Notes: generated by a model from the letters alone, not told the origin. A stretch of 19,878 nucleotides of DNA from Prevotella sp. UBA2711 (GCA_002354095.1 DEKX01000013.1:1-19878); one strand, 5' to 3'. Shown: positions 7,224 to 15,285, numbered from the stretch's first letter. Program-made: numbers and translations.

Positions 7224-9794
7224 ATGAAAATTAAAGCAGATTATGCAAATGCTCCACAATGGAAGGAGTTGACCGTAAAGTCAAGTCTTCCTGAGCAACT
7301 GAAGTGTTTGGACGAAATTGCCCATAACATGTGGTGGGTATGGAACTATGAGGCACGTGACTTGTTCCGTGATCTTGACCCTGAGCTTTATCATGATGTG
7401 AAGCACAATCCTGTGATGTTGCTGGAGCGTCTTAGCTTCGAGCGTAAAGAGGAAATTGTGAAGGACAAGGCGCTGATGAAGCGTATCAAGACCGTTTACG
7501 ATCTTTTCCGTAAATACATGGATGTGAAGCCTGATGCCACTCGTCCTTCAGTAGCTTACTTCTGTATGGAGTATGGTATTCACTCTGCCTTGAAGATTTA
7601 CTCTGGTGGTCTTGGAATGCTGGCAGGCGACTATGTGAAGGAGGCTTCCGACTCTAATGTTGATATGTGTGCCGTTGGTTTCCTGTATCGTTTCGGATAC
7701 TTCACACAGAGCCTGTCTATCGATGGACAGCAGATTGCCAACTATGAATCACAGAACTTCGGTTCTCTGCCTATTGAGCGTCAGCTCGACAAGGATGGCA
7801 ATCCTCTGGTGATTGATGTTCCCTACACCAACTATCAGGTTCACGCTTATGTATGGCGTGTAAATGTCGGTCGCGTTAAATTGTATCTGCTCGATACCGA
7901 CAATGAGATGAATTCAGAGTTCGATAAGCCCATTACTCACTCTCTGTATGGTGGTGACTGGGAGAACCGTCTGAAGCAGGAAATCCTTTTGGGTATCGGT
8001 GGTATACTGTTGCTGAAGAAGCTCGGTATCAAGAAAGATATCTATCACTGCAACGAGGGTCATGCTGCACTTTGCAACCTCCAGCGTCTGTGCGACTATA
8101 TTGAGGGAGGTATGACCTTCAATCAGGCTATGGAGTTGGTACGTGCATCTTCACTTTATACCGTACACACCCCAGTTCCTGCAGGTCACGACTATTTCGA
8201 TGAAGGCTTGTTTGGTAAGTATATGGGCAGCTATCCTGCAAAACTCGGTATCTCTTGGGACGAGTTTATCGGCATGGGACGTACTAATCCTAACGATAAG
8301 TCAGAGAAGTTCTGTATGTCCACCTTTGCTTGCAATACCTGTCAGGAAGTCAACGGTGTATCAAAACTCCATGGTTGGGTAAGTCAGCAGATGTTTGCTC
8401 CTATTTGGAATGGTTATTATCCTGAGGAGAATCATGTTGGTTATGTGACGAATGGTGTTCACTTCCCCACATGGGCTGCTGCTGAGTGGCGTGCTGTATA
8501 TGCCAAGTATTTCGATGAGAAATTTATGGGCGACCAGTCGAATCAGAATATTTGGGAAGGCATCTACAACTGTCCAGATGAGGAGATTTGGGCTACTCGT
8601 ATGACGCTGAAGCACAAGCTCTTCGATTATATTAAGGAACAGTTCCGTGAGACATGGCTGAAGAACCAGGGTGACCCATCACGTGTGGTTTCTCTTCTTG
8701 GGAAGATGAATCCTGATGCGTTGGTTATCGGTTTCTGCCGTCGTTTCGCTACTTACAAGCGTGCTCACCTGTTGTTCACGGACCTTGATCGTCTGAACAA
8801 GATTGTGAACGATCCTGAGCATCCAGTCATCTTCCTGTTTGCAGGAAAGGCTCACCCCGCCGATGGTGCCGGTCAGGGACTTATCAAGAAAATCTTTGAT
8901 ATCTCACAGCGTCCTGAGTTCCTGGGTAAGATTATCTTCCTCGAGGACTACGACTTCCTGTTGGCTCGTCGTCTTGTTTCGGGTGTTGATATCTGGATGA
9001 ATACTCCAACACGTCCTCTCGAGGCTTCTGGTACATCAGGCGAGAAGGCTGAGATGAATGGTGTTGTTAACCTGTCAGTGAAAGACGGTTGGTGGTTGGA
9101 AGGCTATCGTGAGGGTGCCGGATGGGCTCTTACTGAGAAGCGTACCTACCAGAATCAGGGCTATCAGGATCAGTTGGACGCTGCTACCATCTATGGTTTG
9201 CTGGAGAACGAGATCGTACCTCTGTACTACGACAGGGATAAGAAGGGCATCAGCAAGGGTTGGATTAAGGTTGTTAAGAACTCAATCGCCCAGATTGCTC
9301 CTCACTACACTATGAAGCGCCAGTTGGACGACTATTATTCTAAGTTCTATGAGAAGGAAGCTAAGCGCTTCAAGGAGCTTTCTAAGAATGATAACCGTTT
9401 GGCTAAGGATATCGCTCAGTGGAAAGAGGCTGTTGCCGAGCGTTGGGATGCCATCAATGTGGTTAGCTGCGAATGGGACTTCCCCGCTTCAGGTTTGGAG
9501 GCTGGTACGAAGTATCACATCAAGTATGTCATCAATGAGCAGGGACTCGATGATGCCATCGGTTTGGAGAAGGTGAATGTTTATGTTAACAAGGATGGCG
9601 AGGAGCGTGTCTATAACGTCGAGCCACTGAAGATGACTGGTAAGGATGGTAACAACTACACTTTCGAGGCTGATCTTGCTCCACAGCGTTTCGGACAGTA
9701 TAAGAGTGCTATCCGCATGTATCCTAAGAACAAGAACCTGCCTCACCGTCAGGACTTCTGCTACGTGAAGTGGTTGGATTTGCCCAATATGTAA
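7224..9794 (+). CDS. Alpha-glucan (glycogen) phosphorylase, GT35, short DUF3417-containing type
   Basis: 856 residues. The N-terminal domain (about 20-110, LPEQLKCLDEIAHNMWWVWN) resembles DUF3417, found in the alpha-glucan phosphorylase branch typified by Thermotoga and archaeal enzymes rather than E. coli GlgP/MalP. Catalytic features include YSGGLGMLAGD (126-136), HCNEGHAA (275-282), the FATYKRAHLL segment (K512), GKAHPAD (541-547) and EASGTSGEKAEMNG, whose K608 should bind pyridoxal phosphate. It would release glucose-1-phosphate from stored glycogen using phosphate. The C-terminal ~120 residues form an extra domain (EWDFPASGLEAGTKYHIKY...) that looks beta-rich. The gene follows glycogen synthase by 25 bp and is closed by a strong terminator. 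Confidence 0.92.
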   Translation: MKIKADYANAPQWKELTVKSSLPEQLKCLDEIAHNMWWVWNYEARDLFRDLDPELYHDVKHNPVMLLERLSFERKEEIVKDKALMKRIKTVYDLFRKYMDVKPDATRPSVAYFCMEYGIHSALKIYSGGLGMLAGDYVKEASDSNVDMCAVGFLYRFGYFTQSLSIDGQQIANYESQNFGSLPIERQLDKDGNPLVIDVPYTNYQVHAYVWRVNVGRVKLYLLDTDNEMNSEFDKPITHSLYGGDWENRLKQEILLGIGGILLLKKLGIKKDIYHCNEGHAALCNLQRLCDYIEGGMTFNQAMELVRASSLYTVHTPVPAGHDYFDEGLFGKYMGSYPAKLGISWDEFIGMGRTNPNDKSEKFCMSTFACNTCQEVNGVSKLHGWVSQQMFAPIWNGYYPEENHVGYVTNGVHFPTWAAAEWRAVYAKYFDEKFMGDQSNQNIWEGIYNCPDEEIWATRMTLKHKLFDYIKEQFRETWLKNQGDPSRVVSLLGKMNPDALVIGFCRRFATYKRAHLLFTDLDRLNKIVNDPEHPVIFLFAGKAHPADGAGQGLIKKIFDISQRPEFLGKIIFLEDYDFLLARRLVSGVDIWMNTPTRPLEASGTSGEKAEMNGVVNLSVKDGWWLEGYREGAGWALTEKRTYQNQGYQDQLDAATIYGLLENEIVPLYYDRDKKGISKGWIKVVKNSIAQIAPHYTMKRQLDDYYSKFYEKEAKRFKELSKNDNRLAKDIAQWKEAVAERWDAINVVSCEWDFPASGLEAGTKYHIKYVINEQGLDDAIGLEKVNVYVNKDGEERVYNVEPLKMTGKDGNNYTFEADLAPQRFGQYKSAIRMYPKNKNLPHRQDFCYVKWLDLPNM

Positions 9795-9815
9795 TTCTAC
9801 ATATTCCAATTGATA

Positions 9816-9852
9816 AAAAAGATGTGCCAACGTCATGCTGGCACATCTTTTT
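9816..9852. terminator. Bidirectional intrinsic terminator
   Basis: GATGTGCCA (9821-9829) pairs with TGGCACATC (9839-9847). It is flanked by five A's on the left and five T's on the right, so it works on both strands. It separates the glycogen operon from the convergent TlpA-like gene. Confidence 0.9.
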
Positions 9853-9867
9853 ATTTATAAGCGGGGA

Positions 9868-10968
9868 TTATTGCAATTGTTCGGCAACGAACTGCTCCAA
9901 CTGTTCTCCGCGCAGTCCCCGTTTCAGAATCTTGCCGTTCTGATCGACCACGATGGTGTGGGGGATACTGGTTATATTGAACAACCGGGCAGCTTCGCAT
10001 TCCCAGCCCTTCAAATCGCTCATCTGCGGCCATACTATACCTAATTGTTCGGTAGCCTGTTTCCATGCGTCAGCATCCTCATCAAGCGAAATACCCACAA
10101 AACCAAGTCCTTTGTCCTTGTATTTCTTGTAGATTTCAATCATGATGGGCGTTTCCTGTCTGCAAGGACCACACCAGCTTGCCCAGAAATCAAGAACGGT
10201 GATTTTATTATTCTTTACCTGGCTCATGATCGACATCGGAGCGCCCTCCATCGAAGGCATCGAGAAGTCAGGAATTACGGCTCCTTCTTCCGTTTTCTCG
10301 GAATTGCCAATCAGCTGTTCCATTTGCTGAATCGTTTCGCGCTTGCGTAATTCCTCAGGCATCATCTTAATCAGGCGCAGACGGTCCTTGTTCGGAATAA
10401 TCTCTTCCGGATAAACTGTCAGCAGGAAGTAGCCCAATTCGTTCTTAATGTTACGCTCCGTAAAGTTGACGACAATCTTACTGAAACGCTGGTTCAGTTT
10501 GTCTATCTGCTGCATAGCCTTTGCCTGTTCCTCTTGGCTGGCTCCTTGGTTGGCATACACCTTTTCTGCTATCTGGTTAATCTCCTTGCCAATCACCATT
10601 GTTGAATCGTTGACGCGTTGCCATTCGTCGTTGATGGCAGTTCCGCCTACGCGCGATTCGCCTGGCTCTCTGCTCAGTTTGACGCTAATGGTACCCGGTT
10701 CGATAAACAGTGGTATGTTCAGCCCTTCTTCTCCTTTGCTGTAAATCAGACAGAAGTAGGTGGAGTCTGTTTCACCACTCAGTTCAAACTTCCCATCCTT
10801 CACCACCATGGTGTCGCGCGGAGTTCCCTGTTGCAGGTCGGTTGTCAGAAAGAGGGTATCGCCCTCAGTCGCATTCTCTACCGTACCTTTAATCTGGTAC
10901 GTATTAGACTGACAAGCAGCAAGCGATAGGCCTGCTGCTGTCACGAAGAAAAAAGTTTTTATTGTCAT
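9868..10968 (-). CDS. TlpA/ResA-like thiol-disulfide oxidoreductase lipoprotein (DUF4369 + thioredoxin)
   Basis: 366 residues from MTIKTFFFVTAAG. A lipoprotein signal ends LSLAAC with the lipid-bearing Cys at 19. Residues about 22-100 (YQIKGTVENATEGDTLFL...) match the DUF4369 domain common in Bacteroidota. A helical linker follows, then from about 230 an AhpC/TSA-thioredoxin domain with the active site WCGPC (C266, C269) inside VLDFWASWCGPCRQE. It would reduce disulfides or support cytochrome maturation in the periplasm, anchored to a membrane. The start at 10968 lies 1 nt after the stop of prs, suggesting translational coupling. Earlier in-frame ATGs lie inside prs and would bury the signal peptide, so I rejected them. 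Confidence 0.92.
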   Translation of the reverse strand: MTIKTFFFVTAAGLSLAACQSNTYQIKGTVENATEGDTLFLTTDLQQGTPRDTMVVKDGKFELSGETDSTYFCLIYSKGEEGLNIPLFIEPGTISVKLSREPGESRVGGTAINDEWQRVNDSTMVIGKEINQIAEKVYANQGASQEEQAKAMQQIDKLNQRFSKIVVNFTERNIKNELGYFLLTVYPEEIIPNKDRLRLIKMMPEELRKRETIQQMEQLIGNSEKTEEGAVIPDFSMPSMEGAPMSIMSQVKNNKITVLDFWASWCGPCRQETPIMIEIYKKYKDKGLGFVGISLDEDADAWKQATEQLGIVWPQMSDLKGWECEAARLFNITSIPHTIVVDQNGKILKRGLRGEQLEQFVAEQLQ

Positions 10969-10969
10969 G

Positions 10970-11908
10970 TTAGATAATGTATTGGCTTGATATACTTTCA
11001 TTGTTGATGACGCGGCGGATGGTCTCTGCAAAGAGGTCTGCCACACTCAGCTGTTTCACCTTGTCGCAACGCTTGGTGTAGGGGATGGAGTCGGTAAATA
11101 CAATCTCTTCCAAAGCTGACTCTTGTACGCGCTCGCTGGCAGGACCACTCATCACGCAGTGCGAGGCACAGGCTCTAACGGTCTTTGCACCGGCAGCCTT
11201 CATGATGTCGGCAGCCTTCGTAATCGTGCCGGCAGTATCTACCATATCGTCGATAATCACCACATTCTTATCCTTCACATCACCGATAATCTGCATGCTT
11301 GCCACTACATTGGCACGTGCACGGGTCTTGTTGCAAAGCACTAATGGGCATCCCAAGTATTTGGCATAGGTGTTAGCTCGCTTTGAACCGCCAACATCGG
11401 GCGATGCAATCACTAAGTCGTCCAAGTGCAGGCTCTGCAGATACGGCAGAATGACGTTAGAGGCATACAGATGGTCAACAGGTACATCAAAGAAGCCCTG
11501 AATCTGGTCGGCATGTAAATCCATTGTGATAACGCGGTCAACCCCAGCCACCGACAACAAGTCGGCTACCAATTTTGCACCGATGCTCACACGTGGTTTG
11601 TCCTTACGGTCCTGACGTGCCCAGCCGAAATAGGGTATGACGGCATTGATGGTACGTGCCGATGCACGCTTGGCTGCATCAATCATCAATAGCAACTCCA
11701 TCAGGTTGTCGCTATTGGGGAAAGTGCTCTGTACGAGGAAGATGTCGCGACCGCGGATAGATTCCTCATAAGAAACGGCAAACTCACCGTCGGAGAAGGT
11801 CGTGATTTGAAGTTCTCCAAGCGGACATCCCAAACTTTGGCAGATTTTCTCTGCGAGGTACTTTGTAGCTGTACCGGAAAAAACCATGTAGTTTTTGTTA
11901 CTGCTCAT
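10970..11908 (-). CDS. prs: Ribose-phosphate pyrophosphokinase (PRPP synthetase)
   Basis: 312 residues, the usual length. It makes PRPP from ribose-5-phosphate and ATP for nucleotide, histidine and cofactor synthesis. Signatures seen: FSDGEFAVSYEESIRGRDIFLVQST (38-62), WARQDRKDKPR (96-106), the metal-binding DLHADQIQGFF (130-140) and the PRPP-binding loop VVIIDDMVDTAGT (216-228). The gene is 22 bp downstream of the ThiE/TenI-like gene with no promoter between, and 1 nt before the TlpA-like gene, so all three appear to form one operon. Confidence 0.97.
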   Translation of the reverse strand: MSSNKNYMVFSGTATKYLAEKICQSLGCPLGELQITTFSDGEFAVSYEESIRGRDIFLVQSTFPNSDNLMELLLMIDAAKRASARTINAVIPYFGWARQDRKDKPRVSIGAKLVADLLSVAGVDRVITMDLHADQIQGFFDVPVDHLYASNVILPYLQSLHLDDLVIASPDVGGSKRANTYAKYLGCPLVLCNKTRARANVVASMQIIGDVKDKNVVIIDDMVDTAGTITKAADIMKAAGAKTVRACASHCVMSGPASERVQESALEEIVFTDSIPYTKRCDKVKQLSVADLFAETIRRVINNESISSQYII

Positions 11909-11930
11909 ATTATTGATTTAGATTGTTTTA

Positions 11931-12539
11931 TTATCCAATTACTTTCCTTATTTTTTCGAAATGAGTAATCAGTGGCTTGTAGTCGAGTTCCTGGTGAATA
12001 TTAAACCGGTTCCACAGGTCACCGCAGATGACCACACCACCGAAGCCTAATTCTTTAGCCACCCGGATATTATCGATGTTCATTCCTCCCAGCGCATACA
12101 CATGACGGTCAATCAATCCCTGTTTTGCAGCCTGTTCCAGTTCGTTGGCTGTAAAAGTAGATTTCTTGTCAGCAAACGTCTGGCTGTCAAATATTCTTTG
12201 CAGGAACACATATTCCGAGTGTCGTTTCATTTCTTTCAGATCCTCTATCTTTCTGCACGTCCTGCTGATTTTCCCTTTATATCCGTTAGGAATAGGAGTT
12301 TCCGGATCGTCTATATGAATACCTCTCAGTTTGTATTCCTCTTTCAGATAGAAATGGTCGTGTACCACAATCTTGGAATAGAAATCGCCCGACAGCAACG
12401 TAAGCAGGCGCTCTGCATACATAGGCGATGCTCCGGGTTTAAATAGGTGCAGACAGTCAAGCCCTTCTTCGAAGAGCGATGTCAGTATTTTGTCTTCTTC
12501 CACGAAAAACGTGGGTTGAGTCATTACGATGAGTTTCAT
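11931..12539 (-). CDS. Thiamine phosphate synthase/TenI-family protein with altered active site
   Basis: 202 residues from MKLIVMTQPTFF. A longer start at 12593 would place the first ATG upstream of the promoter's -7 element, so I rejected it. The beta/alpha order and segments resemble ThiE/TenI: LHLFKPG (canonical VQLREKG), IVVHDHFYL (canonical INDR), RGIHIDDPE (canonical GVHLGQ-D) and YALGGMNIDNI...GFGGVVICGDLW (TenI-like phosphate loop). Several ThiE ligands are changed: the Q-x-R-x-K motif reads H-x-F-x-K, and the GQxD motif is lost. It may be a paralogue with another role rather than a true thiamine phosphate synthase. It is the first gene of the prs operon and no other thiamine gene is nearby. 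Confidence 0.7.
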   Translation of the reverse strand: MKLIVMTQPTFFVEEDKILTSLFEEGLDCLHLFKPGASPMYAERLLTLLSGDFYSKIVVHDHFYLKEEYKLRGIHIDDPETPIPNGYKGKISRTCRKIEDLKEMKRHSEYVFLQRIFDSQTFADKKSTFTANELEQAAKQGLIDRHVYALGGMNIDNIRVAKELGFGGVVICGDLWNRFNIHQELDYKPLITHFEKIRKVIG

Positions 12540-12562
12540 TGTATTTTTTCTCAATTCTTCTG

Positions 12563-12593
12563 CAAAATTAATAATTTTAGCGGAATAATGCAA
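12563..12593 (-). promoter_or_regulatory. Promoter of the TenI-like/prs/TlpA operon
   Basis: On the minus strand, TTG at 12591-12593 is followed after 20 bp by TAATTTTG (12563-12570). It diverges from the nspC promoter; the two -7 elements are about 42 bp apart. Confidence 0.65.
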
Positions 12594-12612
12594 TTTAACC
12601 GCAATAAAAAGT

Positions 12613-12620
12613 TATCTTTG
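12613..12620 (+). promoter_or_regulatory. -7 element of nspC
   Basis: TATCTTTG matches TAnnTTTG and lies 29 nt before the nspC ATG. No clear TTTG is seen 19-20 bp upstream. Its -33 position would overlap that of the divergent operon, so the two promoters may compete. Confidence 0.55.
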
Positions 12621-12623
12621 CAC

Positions 12624-12641
12624 ATGAAAATTGATTTTTAA
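12624..12641 (+). CDS. Five-codon upstream ORF (MKIDF) in the nspC leader
   Basis: ATG AAA ATT GAT TTT TAA begins 3 nt after the nspC -7 element and ends 8 nt before the nspC ATG. If transcription starts a few bases downstream of the -7 element, this would be the first start codon in the mRNA. Whether it is translated cannot be judged. Confidence 0.25.
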   Translation: MKIDF

Positions 12642-12649
12642 CAGATAAA

Positions 12650-13771
12650 ATGGAGATAAAGACACCTATTTATATCATGGAGGAGCAGAAGCTGCGTCGT
12701 AATCTTGCCTTGATTCAGCGCGTGGCCCGTGAGACCGATTCAGAGTTTATTCTGGCATTCAAAGCCTTTGCTTTGTGGAAGACTTTCCCCATCTTCCGCG
12801 AGTATATCCAGTCAACAACCGCCAGTTCGCTGTCTGAAGCCAAGTTGGCTTTTCTGGAGTTCGGTCATAAAGCCCATACTTTTTCGCCGGCTTATACCGA
12901 TGCGGAGTTCGATGAGATAGTCAGTTGCTCCTCGCATCTCACTTTTAATTCATGGAGCCAGTACGAGCGTTTCCACCTTCGTGCATCGGCTTGTTCCTTG
13001 GGCATTCGCGTCAATCCCCGCTATTCCGAAGTCGGCACCTTGCTCTATAATCCTTGTGCACCGGGAACCCGCTTCGGAGTAACAGCCGATAAGTTGCCGC
13101 AACAATTACCCGGGGATATTGAAGGATTCCATTGCCATTGCCATTGCGAGAGTGGGGCAGATGTGTTCCAGCGTACCCTGCAACATATAGAAGAACAGTT
13201 CGCTCCTTGGTTCTCCCAACTGAAGTGGATTAACTTCGGAGGCGGGCATCTGGTAACCCGCCGTGACTATGATATTGATTTGCTGATTCGCATCATGAAG
13301 GGGTTCCATCAGCGTTATCCCCATCTGAAAGTAATCTTTGAACCAGGAAGCGCATTTGCCTGGCAGACAGGACCTTTGGTGTCGCACGTAGTAGATATTG
13401 TGGAGGACAGTGGAATCCAGACGGCTATCCTTGATGTCAGTTTCACTTGTCACATGCCCGACTGCCTTGAAATGCCTTATTTCCCCGATGTACGCGGAGC
13501 CGAACATGTGGAACAGGATAAAGGCGAGAACGTGTATCGCTTAGGCGGCAATAGCTGTTTGTCGGGCGACTTCATGAGCAGTTGGCGTTTCCCTCAGCCT
13601 TTGCAAATAGGTCAGGAAATCATCTTTGAAGACATGATACACTACACCACTGTCAAGACCAATATGTTCAATGGTATCAGTCATCCTGCACTGGGCTTGC
13701 TGCATACCGACGGGCGGTTGGAAATTCTTCGTCAGTTTGACTACAAAGATTACCGTGACCGGATGGATTGA
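12650..13771 (+). CDS. nspC: Carboxynorspermidine decarboxylase
   Basis: 373 residues, alanine-racemase-fold PLP decarboxylase. K38 in ILAFKAFAL is the expected Schiff-base lysine. GFHCHCHCES (159-168), NFGGGH (195-200) and FEPGSAFAWQTG (230-241) fit the PLP-phosphate and active-site segments. DVSFTCHMPDCLEMPY (262-277) and GGNSCLSGD (299-307) are characteristic of NspC rather than diaminopimelate or ornithine decarboxylases. It converts carboxyspermidine or carboxynorspermidine to spermidine or norspermidine, the usual polyamine route in Bacteroidota. The partner dehydrogenase is not in this window. The gene stands alone, divergent from the prs operon, with a short upstream ORF in its leader. 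Confidence 0.93.
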   Translation: MEIKTPIYIMEEQKLRRNLALIQRVARETDSEFILAFKAFALWKTFPIFREYIQSTTASSLSEAKLAFLEFGHKAHTFSPAYTDAEFDEIVSCSSHLTFNSWSQYERFHLRASACSLGIRVNPRYSEVGTLLYNPCAPGTRFGVTADKLPQQLPGDIEGFHCHCHCESGADVFQRTLQHIEEQFAPWFSQLKWINFGGGHLVTRRDYDIDLLIRIMKGFHQRYPHLKVIFEPGSAFAWQTGPLVSHVVDIVEDSGIQTAILDVSFTCHMPDCLEMPYFPDVRGAEHVEQDKGENVYRLGGNSCLSGDFMSSWRFPQPLQIGQEIIFEDMIHYTTVKTNMFNGISHPALGLLHTDGRLEILRQFDYKDYRDRMD

Positions 13772-13801
13772 CCGTCTGGCAGAAAAAACTTTACCGATTT
13801 C

Positions 13802-13832
13802 TTTGTCATTTCATTTTTTATGCTTAACTTCG
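13802..13832 (+). promoter_or_regulatory. Promoter of the surface lipoprotein gene
   Basis: TTTG at 13802-13805, 19 bp, then TAACTTCG at 13825-13832, a one-base variant of TAnnTTTG. The clostripain-like gene promoter (18784-18815) has the same TTCG variant. Confidence 0.5.
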
Positions 13833-13870
13833 CATCCAGAACTTAAACGTTATTACTACACTAATCCGAT

Positions 13871-14704
13871 ATGATGAAACATATATCAGCAATATTGGCA
13901 GTCTTGTTATTGGCATCATGCACCAATTCCGATGTAGATCCCAACGACATTACGGCGAAATTCGACGGAACGCAGAATATTCATGAGTCGTTAGAACGGC
14001 ATAAGGACGGTTCTATTACCTATCACGCTTTACCTTGGAGTGGTTTGGTGGCTTCGGTACGTGAGCGCAACCTGCCTGTTGACTGGTCAGGCTACGAGTC
14101 GATTAGTATCGAGTTTGCCCAGCCTCTTAAAGTCGGCACGCAGTTAAAGGTGGGTAGAAATATAAGAACATTCGGAAGAGTCGGTATTACCACCCTGCGT
14201 TGTTACTTCGACGGACAGGATGTGAGTCAGATAGGCGAGGTGGTGCTGCAGACTGCCGATTCCTGTGACCTTACCGTGAAGAGGGTCTATCTCACGCCAG
14301 GAACATCCGTGTGGGATTCTACTCCTATCTGGACGGGAGAGTGCGCTTTCGGCAATTGGGAGCGAGGCTTTACTATTCCCCCCGAGCATTTTCTCGATGC
14401 TCAGGAAGGCGACCAGTTGGAATTCATCTATACGATTGACACCAGCGACCCGAAGATTGAGTATTGGCAGTTTAAAACCATTTATGACGGTACCGACCGT
14501 ACCCTCGAAGGCAATGCCGATCAGTTGAACGACTGGGGATGTGCTTCGGTGGGCGATGCCGGTATCTTCCGCATCCATCTTTCAGCTAAAGACGTCAAGG
14601 AACTGAGAAAGATTGGTATGTTCACCAACGGGTTCTGGTGTATCGTCACTCAGGTTAACCTGTTGAAGCGAGGTTACGTCGGTGAAACGGGTAGTGGCTC
14701 TTAA
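13871..14704 (+). CDS. Lipoprotein of unknown function, two beta-rich modules
   Basis: 277 residues. MMKHISAILAVLLLASC is a lipoprotein signal with the lipidated Cys at 17. The mature part appears to hold two similar beta-sandwich-like halves. The first (about 28-142) contains HALPWSGLVASV and WSGYESISIEFAQPL, ending VKRVYLTPG. The second (about 155-270) contains GNWERGFTIPPEHF, DQLEFIYTID and IHLSAKDVKELRKIGMFTNG, ending in ITQVNLL. The layout recalls galactose-binding-like or carbohydrate-binding folds attached to Bacteroidota surface enzymes, but no catalytic domain is present. It may bind glycans at the cell surface; this is inference. It has its own promoter and no operon partner. Confidence 0.75.
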   Translation: MMKHISAILAVLLLASCTNSDVDPNDITAKFDGTQNIHESLERHKDGSITYHALPWSGLVASVRERNLPVDWSGYESISIEFAQPLKVGTQLKVGRNIRTFGRVGITTLRCYFDGQDVSQIGEVVLQTADSCDLTVKRVYLTPGTSVWDSTPIWTGECAFGNWERGFTIPPEHFLDAQEGDQLEFIYTIDTSDPKIEYWQFKTIYDGTDRTLEGNADQLNDWGCASVGDAGIFRIHLSAKDVKELRKIGMFTNGFWCIVTQVNLLKRGYVGETGSGS

Positions 14705-14726
14705 ATATAATAAGGTGTAGAGCATC

Positions 14727-14781
14727 TTTCGGGCAGTTTCGCCAACAAATTATCATTTTTTTTAGAAAAAAACTGCCGAAA
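14727..14781 (+). repeat. Inverted repeat between the lipoprotein gene and the tRNA operon
   Basis: Bases 14727-14739 (TTTCGGGCAGTTT) pair with 14770-14781 (AAACTGCCGAAA) apart from one extra G. The loop is 30 nt and holds a run of T's (14755-14763). It may end transcription of the lipoprotein gene, although the T run lies in the loop rather than after the stem. It abuts the tRNA promoter. Confidence 0.4.
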
Positions 14782-14783
14782 AG

Positions 14784-14814
14784 TTTGTCAATTCCGAAAA
14801 AAGCATTACCTTTG
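14784..14814 (+). promoter_or_regulatory. Promoter of the tRNA operon
   Basis: TTTG (14784-14787), a 19-bp spacer and TACCTTTG (14807-14814) make a consensus Bacteroidota promoter. Transcription should start near 14820. Confidence 0.8.
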
Positions 14815-14820
14815 CATCCG

Positions 14821-14938
14821 CAATCGAGAGAGATGCCCTTCAGAGAAGGCGGAATTCTTGCGCAAGCCGAGAGCAGAAAAGCTTGCTTTTATGCCGAGGC
14901 GCAGCCAAGAATGCCGATTGGCTTCCGAAGGAAGACAA
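14821..14938 (+). other. Structured leader of the tRNA operon
   Basis: About 118 nt separate the predicted start site from the first tRNA. The stretch is GC-richer than other intergenic DNA here and holds several inverted repeats: 14850-14860 with 14906-14916 (11 bp, one mismatch), and GCAAGC (14862-14867) with GCTTGC (14881-14886). It could be a processed leader, a small RNA or a dispersed repeat. A peptide can be read from the ATG at 14833 but runs into the tRNA, so I do not call it a gene. Confidence 0.4.
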
Positions 14939-15011
14939 GCGGAAATAGCTCAGTTGGTAGAGCACAACCTTGCCAAGGTTGGGGTCGCGGGTCCGAGTCC
15001 CGTTTTCCGCT
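14939..15011 (+). tRNA. tRNA-Gly (GCC), first copy
   Basis: 73-nt cloverleaf: acceptor GCGGAAA/TTTCCGC, anticodon loop centred on GCC (CTTGCCA), T loop with GTCCGAGTC, discriminator T. No CCA is encoded. It is identical in sequence to the copy at 15286-15358. Confidence 0.96.
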
Positions 15012-15062
15012 CACATATTGAACAAAAAAGAGCGTTAAGGAATGGCCTTAACGAAGTAAAAT

Positions 15063-15144
15063 GCCCAGGTGGCGGAATTGGTAGACGCGCACGTTTCAGG
15101 TGCGTGTGCCGCGAGGCGTGCAGGTTCGAGTCCTGTTCTGGGCA
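15063..15144 (+). tRNA. tRNA-Leu (CAG)
   Basis: 82-nt class II tRNA with a long variable arm (TGCCGCGAGGCG region). Acceptor GCCCAGG pairs with TCTGGGC, the anticodon stem is CACGT/GCGTG and the loop TTCAGGT gives anticodon CAG. Discriminator A; no CCA encoded. Confidence 0.95.
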
Positions 15145-15171
15145 CTCTTTTTTATTCAATGTTTATATGTT

Positions 15172-15255
15172 GGAGAGGTGGCGGAATTGGTAGACGCGCT
15201 ACTTTGAGGGGGTAGTGTCAATTGCGACGTGGGAGTTCGAGTCTCCTCCTCTTCA
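15172..15255 (+). tRNA. tRNA-Leu (GAG)
   Basis: 84-nt class II tRNA. Acceptor GGAGAGG pairs with CCTCTTC with one G-U pair, the anticodon stem is CTACT/GGTAG and the loop TTGAGGG gives anticodon GAG. A long variable arm is present; discriminator A. The D-arm region is nearly identical to the preceding Leu gene. Confidence 0.95.
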
Positions 15256-15285
15256 CATCCATTCTTTGAAATTTTAAGAAGTAAT

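Noticed and set aside
10969..11046. Upstream start for the TlpA-like lipoprotein
   Set aside because: It lies inside prs and would bury the lipoprotein signal; the ATG at 10968 fits both the signal and the coupling to prs.
14785..15021. Open frames through the tRNA leader
   Set aside because: They read into the tRNA-Gly gene and start at or before the tRNA promoter's -7 element; the structured leader explains the sequence better.
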